Shown here: one piece after another, positions 1 to 12,089 of the stretch
How positions within the stretch are numbered: position 1 is the stretch's first letter
How the letters are laid out: every line of letters starts with the position of its first letter
Source of the DNA: Gnetum montanum
Taxonomy: Eukaryota > Streptophyta > Gnetopsida > Gnetales > Gnetaceae
Reading direction: 5' to 3'
DNA: 64,000 nt
Assembly: GCA_015680685.1 (NCBI GenBank)
Contig: MNCI01011864.1
Location: forward strand, 499,247 to 563,246
The notes under the pieces: model-generated
Told to the model about the DNA's origin: nothing
What the model saw: only the letters and a program-made list of their open reading frames with translations
Databases searched by the model: none
Made by a program: the position numbers and the translations under genes

Positions 1-300
1 TTTAGCACATTTACACTTAGTCATTTTTCTCTATGTTTTAGACTTAGCCACTTTTTCCACATCTTTTATACTTAGTAATTTTTTTGCATTTTTACAACTA
101 TTTTTTTAGTAGTTGCATACTTAGCCATTTTCTTGCATTTTAGCACTTATCCATTTTTCTTCCTTGCACCATGAATCCCAAGCAGCCTTCAACCTCCACT
201 TTGAGTGTAGTTGTTATCTAGCCTGTTTAGTAGAAAATCTAGATTGACCTTCCTGGGACAAGGGGCCTTGTCTTGGCACAAAGGTAATCTTTCTAATAGC
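1..300 (+). other. retrotransposon leader with degenerate short repeats
   Basis: Untranslated leader of element 1. It contains several copies of a short motif, CTTAGCCATTTTTC and variants. The same motif recurs on the minus strand at 26,745-26,850, in the leader of element 2. No gene is seen. Confidence 0.6.
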
Positions 301-309
301 CCAACCTAC

Positions 310-2398
310 CTCTTGAGGTCACAGTGCTCAATGATGAGCAATACAACTTTGTTTGTGCAAAAGTCCAAGCAGGTTTACCCTTAGACAACCAAGAAATGGA
401 AGAAAAATGTACTTATGAGCTCATGCATCATAACAGAAGGGAATGGTTCCCTTCTAATTTTGACTCTCAAAGAAGACTACCAGTGGATGTTGGACAACCT
501 TGTCTACAACATCGGCAGTGAGGTAGGGATAGAATACGAGGAGCCCCTTTAAGAGGAGTTAGACAAGTTTGAGGCTTAGTTCAAGCATGATAGCCCATTC
601 CATGCATCATTCCAATAGATAGCCTCTACTTTTATTCCTTCATAGTCCTATAGGTTGATGTTGCAACCTAAGTTAGCACTTGTGGTGGCAACTCACTAGA
701 TACAGTAGACGTACTAGGATGTTGCTATGTCTTTTAGCCTTCATCCTTGTGCAGCCTGTCTAGCCTATTCACCCCATTCAACTTGTTTAGGTCGTCTGGC
801 CTTACATAGCAACAACTATTGTACCTATGCCACCTTACTTACACATCATGCAGATTCCTCCCCTGCCATATGTGACTTAAGCATCCTTTGTCCCTCCTAT
901 CATGTCGACACCTTTTATAATGACCCAAGCCATAAACCTATGGTGGGGCTCAAGTGTTGTGTTCATCGCATAGCCCATGCAATAGGCATCATGTGTGGTC
1001 ACACAACCTAAAATCAAGTTGTGGGCCACCCAACAACCTCAGTGGGTAGCACAACCCATGCAGCCTACTACAACCACACCTGGCTTAGATCAACCATTCC
1101 AGCTGATTCAAAGTCTTACTAAAGAGGTTAAAAAAATTAAGGTAGCCTCCCCAAAAATCATCCATGTGATGGACTTCTACTAAGATAATCTAATCAGTCC
1201 TATAGTTCCACCATTGGCACTACCCACTAGGGTCCCACTTCCATAGTTCACTAAATACAATGGTGAAGGGGACACTAATGCCCATCTGGTGACCTTCTAG
1301 TCAGAATGCCTCCCACTATAGGCATGGCCAAAATACCATCATCCATGTGTTCACCATGTCCTTGACAAACAAGGCACTAGATTAGTACCGAGTGCTCCCC
1401 AAGGCCTCCATCACTTCTTTGGAGGAATTACTTACCCAATTCATCACTCGCTTCAAGTACAACTTGAAGCTAGAGATAATCCTAGATCAGCTAGTGCGAG
1501 CCAAGTAGGACCACATAGAGCTCATACAAAAAATTCATCCAGTAGTGGAGCACATCACTCAATAAAATTTGTGAGCCCATCATGAAAACACACTTGCTAG
1601 CCATCTTCAAAGGCACAGTAAATGACTTCATCAAGTTAAAATTATACTACCTTGCCCCGCAATCCTTGAGTTAAGAATTTGCACAAACCAAGAACATTTA
1701 GGATGCAGTGGAGGCTAGCAAGGATCCAACATATGTGGCCTATAGAAACCTACATGCAAAGAAGGATAAAGACAAGTACAAAGGTAGGCAAGTAACCACA
1801 ACCATTGCAATGATGGCCAACAAGGCTAAGCCAGCCAACACTAAACCAACGGCTAAGCCACCCAAGGCCTCAGCCAATAACAACAAGGTGGTTGGACCTA
1901 GCACAACAACAAACAACCCATCTACATCATAGAAAGCCATGGCAAACTACCATAAGGCCTAACTTTGCATGCAAGGATTGCTCAAAGTATACACCATTAC
2001 CCATCAAGTGGTCGGAACTCCTGGACCAGCTACTTCATGTGGGACATATCTAGTACAAGTAAATGTCTAAGGATGCTCACAAGTAGCATGATTAATACTG
2101 CAAGTTGCTCAAAAATCCTTTGGCCACACTGCCTAATGAGCCCCTAGTCCCTAACCATTTCAGGTTGGATTGGTTTTGCCAATATCACCAAATGCAAGGT
2201 CATGATATAGACTTTTGCATCGCTTTGCAGGAAAATATACAATGCAGGATTGACAATGGTGAGTTGGTCCTTGATGCTACCATCCTAGTGCACCCCAAAA
2301 ACCAATTGATGGGGGTTTATAAGGACCCTCTTAGTGCAAGCGATGCAAGGTACATCATCAATTACATTAGCATTGATTATGACTTAGAATTTGTGTAG
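310..2398 (+). pseudogene. gag: gag of Tat element 1 (degenerate)
   Basis: Gag packages the element RNA into virus-like particles in the cytoplasm. The N-terminal block (324-521) contains LNDEQYNFVCAKVQAG and aligns with element 2 at about 26,540-26,595. The central gag domain starts near 1,230 and reads FTKYNGEGDTNAHLVTF, like the plant gypsy gag core. A basic Ala/Lys/Pro-rich linker lies at 1,708-1,932. A zinc-knuckle-like motif follows at 2,165-2,220: C-x2-H-x4-H-x4-C, then IALQENIQ and IDNGEL. The knuckle has His in place of the second Cys. The frame is split by several in-frame TAG stops and frameshifts, so no intact protein is encoded. Assignment to gag is firm; the exact ends are approximate. 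Confidence 0.82.
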
Positions 2399-3189
2399 GA
2401 ACCATTTGTGGTTTATGTGCCCTCTAGCAACATTGGGGCCTCCTCAAAATTAACCAGTTCAAGGATCCCTTTTGTCATTAGAGCACCACCTCACAACACA
2501 TTGCAACAGTAATAGCTTAAACACCCTTTGTCATAAGGGTGCTGCAACGTGCAGACTCCCTGCCTGTTGGGAGTCTGGTGGTGGGAAATGCATCAATCCC
2601 TGCTTGCCAAAAACCCCATCTTGTAGCTAACACCAATGGGTAATCAAGATGACAAACTGAGAGCCCTAATAAGTGCCTCACCCATCAAATGCTTAGGTAA
2701 CACTAGGAGAAAAGGGCATTAGGCTCACCAAAGTCTATTCCCTTGTCCTCCATACCAATGACCCAGCCAATTGAAGAGGCTACCATAATTAGCAACCAAC
2801 AATGGAGCATTGAGGCTTCAAAGCAAGAAAAACAAGTAAATCCCAAATCCCCTCCACTTGAGATCCATCTCTTCAGCCTCATAGAAGAGATGAACGCCAT
2901 CAACAACAAGGTTGTAGATAGTGGAAAAGGCTTCCCTGATGCATTGGCATAGGTCAAGTAGGCTTTGAAATAGAAAAACACAACATTAAGCTTGTATAAC
3001 TTGGTAATGACCTCCTCTACCCACCATGAAGTGTTAGTCTACATGTTGACCTCCATTCCTATCATGGAGGACATCCTAGGAGATGAATAGTCCATCCATG
3101 CTATGATGTTGCCTCCTCCCCCACAAGAATCAAGTTCAATATCCCTAGTGTTTCGCAATGAGGCGATCAAGGTGGACTCTAAGAAAGGT
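2399..3189 (+). other. gag-protease linker, decayed
   Basis: This stretch continues the gag-pol reading direction and aligns loosely with minus-strand DNA at about 23,760-24,560 in element 2. It holds only short frame pieces, such as 2,743-2,952, with no domain I can name. Confidence 0.4.
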
Positions 3190-3606
3190 TAATTCATTAC
3201 CATATCGATGTTTATCACCATCCACATTTGTAAGGTGCATGTCAATAATGGGGTGGCAACCAATGTCATCCCATACATGATCATTGACAAGCTTGGTCTC
3301 ATTGAACAAATCAAACTGATGAAGACAACATGCCTGAAATCCTTTAATGGGTCATGTGTTGTTATAAAGGAAACTATCATGATAGCCTTCATGGCAAGGG
3401 AGAAATTCCCCACCACTATTGAATTTATAGTGGTTGAGGAAATGCTAGGTGTCAACTTGATCTTAGGTAGGCCTTGGCTAGCCCAGCTGTGGACCGTCTC
3501 CTTCCCAATTCATCAAGAAATCCACCTTCCATATGAAGGTGGAGAGGTTATCATACACGTTGAAAATGTAGCCCCTCTAATTGTCAGTAACATTAACATT
3601 GAATAA
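3190..3606 (+). pseudogene. pro: aspartic protease of Tat element 1
   Basis: Retroviral-type aspartic protease, which cleaves the Gag-Pol polyprotein. The ORF at 3,208-3,606 shows the usual retropepsin order: the active-site region reads VNNGVATNVIP, where the family has D-N/S/T-G, and the terminal block reads LILGRPWLAQL. The catalytic Asp is Asn, a GAC-to-AAC type change, so the enzyme would be inactive. The matching minus-strand copy at 23,200-23,760 shares KSFNGS and EIHLSYEG-like blocks. The frame ends at 3,604. Element 2 has about 60 more residues after this point that are absent here, so element 1 has lost the protease tail. Confidence 0.82.
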
Positions 3607-3609
3607 GGA

Positions 3610-3880
3610 TCAAAGGTTGCTCAAAAAGGCCTTAAACTACTACATGGCCCACCATGGCCTAAAACTGGCAATCAAATCTCCTTTTATCACATGGCCTAAA
3701 ATGGGCTAAAAATACCGGCATGGCCTATCATGGCCTAAAATTGGTAAAACCTTTTTATTATTGCATGGCCCGAAATGACCTTAGACTATCACTGAGGCCT
3801 AGAATGGCCTAAAACTACCAAAATGTTGTCTACACACGTGGCTTGAAATGGCCTAAAACTAGTAATCACTATAGCCTAAT
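3610..3880 (+). repeat. degenerate tandem repeat between protease and the antisense gene
   Basis: Repeated units built on TGGCCTAAAACTGGC and CATGGCC occur at least six times. A corresponding array in inverted orientation lies at 22,505-22,800 in element 2. The shared core TAAAACTGGC also occurs in the array after integrase (13,275-13,560). Tandem arrays in non-coding parts of Tat/Ogre elements are known in the family. Confidence 0.75.
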
Positions 3881-4065
3881 TGCGTCAACTCATTGCAACA
3901 TTAACATCAAACATAGAAAATAAATACAAAAGTCTGCTCATCATACACTGCATGTAGTAAAAATCCACTAAATCTTATAAAAGAATAATATTAAATGACA
4001 TGATCATCTACATTACATTGCAAGAATACAAAAATGCCCAATGATAGGGCTACATCAAGATTAGC

Positions 4066-7000
4066 TTAATTGGTGGTGCTTGGTGAGGGTGGAGGCTCCT
4101 CTTATTCTGCCATGTTGTTGGGACCTGCAACATCGCCTAGTGCCTATCAACAACAACAATAGAGGATAAATTGTAAGAAAATGCATGATATTTAACTAAC
4201 AAAAAAAGGTATAAAAATGAAACAAACTAACCTAAGAGGGTCCCACATCAACCATGTTTGGAGGTATGTTATCAAAGCCCTCCTTTAAGCATCGGAGGAT
4301 CTTGGCCTCTGATATCCATGCCCAGTCCTCTTGGCTAAAGTTAATACCTACAAGGGTCTTATCTTTGTCCATGATGGTTCATGTGGGCATCTACATAGAA
4401 AAGGTGACAGACGAATCCTTCCTTGAGGACATGGCAATATTTCGCTTCAGAGATCCACTAACCATTGTGTGGCGAGCAAATATCTTGAAAGCTTGACTCT
4501 CGTCAATCGCCTCAACGAACAACTCAAGGTGGTGGGCTTTGATAGATTTGTCTTTGAGTTGCTACAGATACACATTTCGCTCATGCTTGTAGTGGCATTT
4601 GTGGTTCTTATATGTGTGCCACCACTTGCACACCTTAGTGCTAAATGTCACTCCTGTTTCTTTCGGGCAAGTAGGTCCATCTGTAGTTTTTGCTTGATGA
4701 TCTCCTGAGTAGCCTCATTCTTGCCTTAGATTATCGACCAATACCTGGCGTAATCAATCTCTACAGTTTGCCAGGTACTATCTTCCCATGCTCGAGTTGA
4801 CAAGAAATCATATCAGGACTAGAGGTACCTAATATTAATGTTTTAGCTCACCACTATCTCCTAAAGTTCATGCACACATTTCCACAGGTGCTCATTTGAG
4901 TGCTTGCAACTCCATAACACTTTCACATTGGAAAGCAAGCACTTGCTAACTACCTCATGCACACGGCAAGCACTTACTCCACTTTAAGAGGGTCTTTAGG
5001 AATGACATCCATCTTAGCCACCTAGTTCAAATCCCAGCGAAGCTTAGAACTTGTTAGCATGCAACAAGAAAATCAACATTAGCCATAGACTAAGTGTAAA
5101 ATTGGTGAAGCAACGTAAGCAAAATAACAACATACATACCAAGCTTAATATTTGCTTGCTATATACGATCCACCATATCCTCTAAAATGCTTTTCATAAA
5201 GGTAAATTGATCCAACGTCTCTACCCACAACTTCATGCAGTAGGTGGGCACAAGTGGTGGATTGCTGGTAGGGACATCTGAGGTTGTAAGCCAACATGAT
5301 GGAATACTTAGCAACAACAAAATAGCCAAAGATGCAAGAGCAAAAGAGCAAAATAGATGACAACTTAAAGTGTTTACGTAGCAATCCCTTAGGTATGATT
5401 TCAAGGGGATCTCCTAGTTGCACACCATCAAAGAGGCTAGCAAAATAACCCTCGTCAAGGTGGAACAACCCCTCTACATCAAATTGCTAGAAGGTCTTTG
5501 TGGCCTTGTACAGCTCCTCTCTATGTGCCTCCTCCTCCGCAACTTCAGGAGGGGTTGTCTCTGCCATTATTACTACTGCTTCTTAGGCAGCCCTCTCATT
5601 GAACTCACAAAAATAGCATAATAGCATTAGCATAACATAACAAAAAAACATAAAAATCATAAACATAGAAAATTTAAAAAAATTCATTTACACATGAACT
5701 AACCTACAACATCTATGTGCAAAGTGGATATCTTGAGGTAGACTTTCTTGATGGCTACCTATCCAACCATAGGGGAAACCTCCGTTGCCAGGTGTGGCCT
5801 CTTAATTTTTGCATTAGAAGGCCCCATCGTTTCTACAATATAATAATTGGCCTTGTTCGCATCTACAATAATGATTAGGAGATACTCACCCACACTATTA
5901 TTGGAATAATTTAACCATGACCACCCCAAATGAGCTTTGGTCATAACTAAATACAATTCATCGATCCTCTCTAGGGGGCCCTATGTGTGAATGGTTATGA
6001 ATAGGTGCCTAGCCCAAGGCTTGGATAGCTAGTCACAATCTTGCACTATCCACTACCTACTATTTGGGACCACTAGAAACTTTGCAAACCTTTGCAGATA
6101 TGCTGCAAAGAATGCAAAATGCAAATGAGACCTTACTTGGAGGTTGTAGCGAACTCTAGTGATCTCTGCTTGTAGTCTGATGGCAAGGAAGAATGCCTAA
6201 TTGAACCTCATGCTCTCCTCTAGAACCTTCCTCATCATCCATGCTTGCTCCACCCCAAGGAGTTTTTCTTGGAAGAGAAAATTTGGAAAGCCATGGGCAT
6301 GAAAAAGAGAGTAGAGCTCCCAGACCTCATGCACACACACATCTCTAATCATGATGCCTTTGTGAGATTAGATGGTTTGCAACTACTCCTCAATCTCTCC
6401 TTTGCAATCCACCTCTTTTCTGGCCTTGTCAATGAACAATGTGCCATTAGAGGAAGGCCAAAGAGGTCAAGAATAAATGCATCGTTGAGGTCTAAGGCCA
6501 CCCTCACTTTGTGCACATGGCTGACGAAGTGGTGGGCATTGCTACTAAAAGAGTCAATATTAGTGATCATTTCAACCATTGGAATGCTTGGGCTAAGGGC
6601 CAAGAAAAGGTTTGTTAACCTAGCATGCATGAGCCGACTGGTTAATGCCTCTAAGGCCTGATGGCACAACTAATGCTATGCCCCCTCCACATCACTATAC
6701 TTCATGATGACGGTGGCCTCACTGCAGCTTTTGGTGACCACTGTCACCTCTCTTAAAGCAACTATAATTGTAACATAGGAAAAATAACATTAAAATCAAG
6801 AAAGGGTAAATCAATGAGTGCATGTGAGCAAGCACAGAAGCTAAGCAAATAAGTGCTTACATAGAAAAAATAATGTGCGTGACGGAGGTGATGGTGCAAT
6901 TGGCTCCTCAAAGTTGGGCTCACTACTAGCCCACCCCTCATTAAGCTAATCATGGATCTTACACCACTCAAATGCATTTGAGTATCGGGTAGGAAAATTC

Positions 7001-9304
7001 TTTAGGTCCTCTCTCACCTGCTAAATTATGGCCTCCCACAAGTTCAGACTAGAGGAGAACACCTCTAGGGCATTGTGGATCAAGGAAAGGGCCTTTGGCT
7101 CATCATAAAGCCCATGATCATCAAATTTGAATCTAGCATCAAGCGTGAGAAATCAGCAGTTAGCAAACTTAGCATTGGCCAATAACAAAAAACATAATGT
7201 AAATCATAGGAGCACTTACTCTCCAGTGCAGTATATGGTTCTAGGTGGGTTTTGGAATAGGGTATGCATGCATAGAATAACAAAGAGGATGTTGCTCTTA
7301 TTATAATAAGAGAAATTTAGCATTTCCTTGATTTTGAATAAGTAATGAATGCCCCTAGGGCCTTGCCTCAAACCACTTGTCCTGTCATCACCAATCATGG
7401 GCTCATCAGATATGAACATCAATGTATCGGTTGGCCCCAGGTAGCAATGTCTCGATGATGGTGCCTACAGCCTCCATTGTTAAGTGTGACCACATAATCA
7501 CACTATAGTGTTGTAGCAGGAATGCCAGGAACTAGGATGCCCTAGGATAAAACCATACCAGCTAACAACCCACCTTCATATTTGGTATAGGTGTGTTGGG
7601 TATAGGCTCGCTCATGTAACAAGGAATGCTGATAAGCTCCACGAGGACTAAAATGGACTTTAGGAGCACTGTGCAACCACAAGGTAATGAATGCAGTGTT
7701 AATATACAATAGATGCATTTTGGCAAAAATATATTAATTTACACTTAGCAAAGATTAGCATGATGTATCATGGCTTAGAAAAAATATATATCCTAGGGTC
7801 CCCTGGGCCCCACAAGTATAGGACATCAACATACACATTTGATGTGTCTAGTACTCACTAAGGTAAAGCATGTTTCTATAGCGTTAGCATTTTGTTTTGC
7901 ATGTTCACACATTTGGCATTACACTTTGCACATTTAGCAATTTAACATTAGCATCTTGCATTTTCAAGTTTAACACTCTGGTATAAAATTTTTATAAAAT
8001 TTTCTAATTCTAGGCTACCTTCAGGAGCGTAGTTTAGAGATTCAAAATTTTCTAACTCTGGAACCACCAACTACGTGTTGACTATTGCAGAGCATAGTAC
8101 CAGACAAGAGAGAGAAAAGTCTAACTACTAACTATGCTCCTAGGGAGCATAGCCCTAAAAATTTAAAAATTTCAAAAAATAAATTGTAACTACTGGGAGT
8201 ATAGCCCCAAAAATGATGACCTTTTCACAAAAATAAACTAATGGCTTGGCATTGTGCCTCATGCACCTTGCACTCCCTGTTGTTGTGAACTTAGCGCTTA
8301 TCATAGTCGTATCGATGGCATTGTTGCCCAACCAAACGAAATGCAGGAAATGCATCCTTGGGTGCCATGATTCTTCTTGTGGCCCCTGCACTAGGGATGC
8401 AATGCCCTCATGACCCCAGTGATCACTCCCATAAAAAATAAAAATAAAATTGCTAAAGGCTTTGCTACATCTTTACCTTGTGATAGTCATCCATGACTAC
8501 TACCAATGCCCACAATCCCCTGCTTCTTGTAGCAAACATGTAAAGTGAAATAAGGATAAAGGGTAGAAACCCTCTAATGCATGCCACACCTCATTGGTGG
8601 TGGCCATAAGACTAGTCAAATCCTAATCCCTATCTTGCAAAAATCAAGAAAAAGAAATTAGATTGCTATAGCACTTGTTGCACCTATTCCCTCTGGGCGA
8701 CAACCCTAGGGCACCACCAAAACCCCAATACTCTACCGCGCATGCCATAGAGAAAATAAATAAAACTAAAGATAATATATTTTCTTTTTTCTCCTTGGTC
8801 TAGCATTGGCTTGCAGCCTCCCCACCTATGACTTTGTAGACAACCATAGTAGCGACAACCACCAATACCATCACCCTTAAACCCCAACAAAACACTTAAC
8901 GCCCTACGCTCTGCCTTTGTACACCATGCATTTAAACACAAACCCCTATGATACCACATACTCCCTCATGGTTTTGATGACCATAACTACAATGGTGACG
9001 ACCCTTGCCATGGTAGGGCGCTACCAAAAACTTAAGATCCAAAACCCATAGAAAATGTCGAAGTGTAAGAGGCAGGTAAGCAACACAAAAACAACAAAAA
9101 GGAAGTGAGTGTAGTTAGGGTACCTGGCAGTTGGTGGCACACTTTTCTCCTCCACATGTGCTTGTGGCAAGCATCTCAAGACTTGTTCTGCCTCGTTAAC
9201 GTTGGCCAAGTCAAGGTGTTGATACAACTGTGTTCTGCTCTAGAAAGTTCACTTTCACCTCTTGACAATGAAAAATTTACCAAGGGTAAAATGCACTTTT
9301 ATAC
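4066..9304 (-). pseudogene. antisense intron-containing gene carried by Tat element 1 (unrecognised product)
   Basis: A gene on the strand opposite to gag-pol, lying between protease and RT. It aligns end to end with the plus-strand copy at 16,983-22,278. Conserved protein blocks include FISDEP, YNKSN and HTLFQNP (about 7,225-7,420), an ALT-R-L block (6,560-6,670), NYYIVETMGPSNAKI (about 5,790-5,850) and INFSQEDW (about 4,335-4,360). Introns with GT..AG ends are visible at 7,133-7,219, 6,762-6,860, 5,604-5,703, 5,050-5,139 and 4,144-4,230. A sixth, matching 20,923-21,049, has mutated splice sites. The last exon ends in a Pro/Ser-rich tail and a TAA at 4,066-4,068. Coding exons carry several stops, so this copy is dead. 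I do not recognise the family. Antisense ORFs are known in some Tat elements, usually near the 3' LTR, not between protease and RT. Confidence 0.72.
9296..9304 (-). promoter_or_regulatory. TATA box upstream of the antisense gene (element 1)
   Basis: The minus strand reads GTATAAAAG. The homologous place in element 2 reads GTATATAGG at 16,983-16,991, followed in both copies by a matching CATTTTACC block. This places a promoter for antisense transcription upstream of the first alignable exon. Start sites are not shown by sequence alone. Confidence 0.45.
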
Positions 9305-9338
9305 TCATGGGAACCACCTAAAGTTTTATGTACTTGAG

Positions 9339-9365
9339 ACTATGCTCAATAGTGTAGAGCATAGT
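9339..9365. repeat. inverted repeat upstream of the antisense promoter
   Basis: ACTATGCTC (9,339-9,347) and its exact complement GAGCATAGT (9,357-9,365) are separated by nine bases. The same motif pair recurs in the LTR U3 regions and at 8,132-8,152, suggesting a shared cis-element. Confidence 0.6.
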
Positions 9366-9690
9366 TGGGTGTGAACGTTGTCACCAAACTTAAAAAAAGT
9401 TTAAATTTTTCTTGTCACCCAATGAGTGCTTGAGCCAATTTCACTTCTTTGATGCACCAAACCTTGCTACGATGATGTACTAAGTGCACAAAATCATCCT
9501 CTATGACATTAAATTAGTGTTTTATGATCCACTAAGACTTTAAACTGGCAACCCCAAGGCCTGCTGAGGCCCAAAATCGGCCCACACATCCCTTACTTTT
9601 AGAATCACATCCACATACATAGAAAAAAAATTTATCACATTATTTTCTTTAACTATGCATATTGCTCTCATTAAGACAAGTGCGGCTTAA

Positions 9691-9713
9691 CATTTTTTTG
9701 GTTGTTTTTGCAG
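9691..9713 (+). other. candidate sense-strand 3' splice site just before RT
   Basis: A polypyrimidine stretch ending in TTTTTGCAG lies about 130 bases before the first recognisable pol residues. Ogre elements are known to remove an intron between protease and RT, so this is a plausible acceptor for the same event. The matching donor near 3,600 is not clear, and the end of the protease region is deleted here relative to element 2. Confidence 0.45.
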
Positions 9714-9839
9714 GATTATTGTAGGATTCAAAACATGTCTACGTACAAGCACCTTCACTCACTGTTGGTCCTCACCGGGCCACATATTGATCTTACATGA
9801 TGCATCAATCCTTAATGCTTAGACCTTAAGGCTGTAGCC

Positions 9840-10850
9840 TATGATGAATACATAACATTTATAGAGACACCACTAGACTGGCTAGACCATTTAGTTAAGG
9901 ATTTAGATCTAGAGGCAGGTGATGTCACCAAGGATTTCCTTATTGAAGTCCTTGTAACAACATCCAATGGCAAGGTGAAAACATTGAAACTTAGCTTTTT
10001 TTTTAAAGCTTCAACATGCCCAAAAAATCGCAAAGGTACTTAACAAAAATATGAAGGCATTTGTATAGTCTTATGAGGACATGCCAGACTTAGATCCTTG
10101 TGTAGTGCAACATAACATAATCCTCAATCTCAGCATGAAACTAGTCAAGTAAAGAGCCCGCAAGATTAGGCCTGAGATGACATTAGCAGTCCATGATGAA
10201 ATTACTAAGCTCTACAAAGATGGTTTTATCCAGGCCATTAACTACAGAGATTGGGTCTCCAACATCGTCATTATACCCAAGAAAAATGGAAGTAGATGCA
10301 TTTGCATAGACTTTTGGAACTTCAACAAGGTAACCATTAAAGATGACTTCCCATTGCCTAGTATTGATCAATTGGTCGATACTATGGTTGGTCATGCCTT
10401 GTTGTCCTTCATCGATGGGTTCTTAGGTTACAACCAGATTCAAATCAACCCAAAGCACCAAGTTAGTACTACCTTCATGACCCCTTAGGGTACTTTTTGC
10501 TACACCATGATGCCCTTTGGACTCAAGAACATAAGAGCAACTTATCAACGAGCTATGACGTACATCTTTAGTGATTACCTATTAGGTCCACTCAATGACT
10601 ACGTTGATGATATAGTGATTAAATCTAAGGCATCACACAACCATGTAGATGACTTAGACCTTGTGCTCAAATGTTGTTTGAAGCATGAACTTAGGCTAAA
10701 TTCTAACAAATGTGTCTTCAGCATCAAGATGGGCCATATGCTAGGTTTTGTAGTATCTGAAGTAGGCATACGCGTAGACCCCAATAAAGTTAAGGCCATT
10801 ATCAACTTAGCACCACTAGCCAACCTTAAGGAGCTATGAGGGTTACAAGG
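9840..10850 (+). pseudogene. RT: reverse transcriptase of Tat element 1
   Basis: Copies element RNA into DNA. The upstream block (about 10,055-10,160) reads SYEDMPDLDP, the Tat hallmark, with the preceding Trp codon turned into TAG. The RT core runs from 10,177: VSNIVIIPKKNGS, then DFPLPSIDQLVD, and the catalytic YVDD at 10,600-10,611 followed by IVIKS. There is a TAG after FMTP near 10,487, where the family has Trp. Downstream, GLQGKL follows a TGA at about 10,837. Catalytic residues are intact, but the frame is not. The identity is secure. Confidence 0.92.
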
Positions 10851-10929
10851 AAAGTTGCAATTTATATGATGATTTATCGCATAGTTGACCAATAAGTTGT
10901 AGCTAATGCAACACTTACTCAAAAAAGGA

Positions 10930-11340
10930 GTCCACTTTGAGTGACAACTCAATGCCAAGAGGCATTTAACAACCTTAAATAGGAGCTGGATCAACTTCCA
11001 ACAATCTATCCTCCATAAGGAGATAAATCATTTTACATCTACCTTACTACCTCAGATGTGTCAATTACCTTTCTGCTTTACCAAAAGCAAGACGATGGAA
11101 CCAAGTTTCTTGTATACTACTTAAGCTATGCATTAGTTGCCTATCAAGCAAAGCATAATAATGTGAAAAAGACTTGCCTCACCTTGGTCTTTGCACTCAA
11201 GAAGTGCAAGCATTATATTTTTTGTAGTCAAGTCAACATCATCTAAAAAATTAATGTACTCTGAGCTATTATAATGAATATCTATAATAGTAGTTACATT
11301 GCACGTTGGAAAGAAATAATTGTAGAGTTTGGCTTGCATT
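10930..11340 (+). pseudogene. RH: RNase H of Tat element 1
   Basis: Degrades RNA in RNA-DNA hybrids during reverse transcription. The segment begins with a connection-like CQEAFNNLK and continues YLTTSDVSITFLLYQK, then FLVYYLSYAL, then LTLVFALKKCKHYIF. The acidic residue normally in the I/VEK block is Lys (VKKTCL), so one catalytic carboxylate appears lost. It directly follows RT and precedes the second RNase H domain. Confidence 0.8.
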
Positions 11341-11479
11341 AAATTGCATGAGCATCAACAAAAGGTCAAGCAATAGCCATACAACTTACGACTTCCCATA
11401 TCAATGACCAAGCAACAATAGATCAATAATTTTTGGATGAGAATGTCACTAGCATAAGCCAAGTGCCTAACAACTTCGA

Positions 11480-11860
11480 GGCACTCTTACACTTCGATGA
11501 TGCTTCAACCTCTCAAGGGGGTAGTGTTGCTACAATAATCATGTTCTCCTCCATAGGGATCCAGACTTCACATATCATTTCACATTTCCATGCACTAATA
11601 ACATGGTAGAGTACAAGGGTATCCTTCGAGGTATCTTAGTAGCTCATGACCTAGGAATATAGAACCTAACAATCTAAGGTGACTTGCAACTAGTTGTCAA
11701 CCAAGTCATAGAGGGCCATGCTTGTAAAGCCCAACACTTGAAGCCTTTTTGTGACTTGGCAAAGAACTAGCTCAAGCAATTTGCAACTACTAATGTTCAA
11801 CATATCCCTCACAACAAAAATGCCATTGCTGATGCATTAGCTACGTTAGCCTTAAGCATT
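11480..11860 (+). pseudogene. aRNH: second, archaeal-type RNase H (aRNH) of Tat element 1
   Basis: This extra RNase H domain is typical of the Tat lineage. It reads LHFDDASTSQGGS at about 11,490, then after a frameshift PCTNNMVEYKGIL, GDLQLVVNQVIEGHA and NAIADALATLA (to about 11,855). Its presence excludes Athila and chromovirus affiliation. The frame is broken by one shift and at least three TAG/TAA stops at positions usually Gln or His. Confidence 0.88.
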
Positions 11861-12089
11861 GCACTTAAGATGTTTTGCACATTGTCCACCACTCTAGCAG
11901 ACTGCACTATGCCTATCATGCAAAAAACCAACATTGCATCCATATCTACAATAAGCACAACCCACGAAGTCGAGTGGAAGGATGACATCAAGTCATACAT
12001 TCTACAGGGTGAACCTCTGCAACATCTAACCACTACTCAAAAAGATGCAGTGCAAAAGTGATTGTGATAGTACATCATTGTAGGTGATA

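Noticed and set aside
6245-6661. 138-codon plus-strand frame inside element 1
   Set aside because: It is the reverse strand of a conserved exon of the antisense gene; the minus-strand protein, not this one, is conserved in the second copy.
3607-9713. The antisense region as a separate transposon inserted into element 1
   Set aside because: Element 2 carries the same module next to protease with the same flanking tandem array, so it is a family feature rather than a private insertion.
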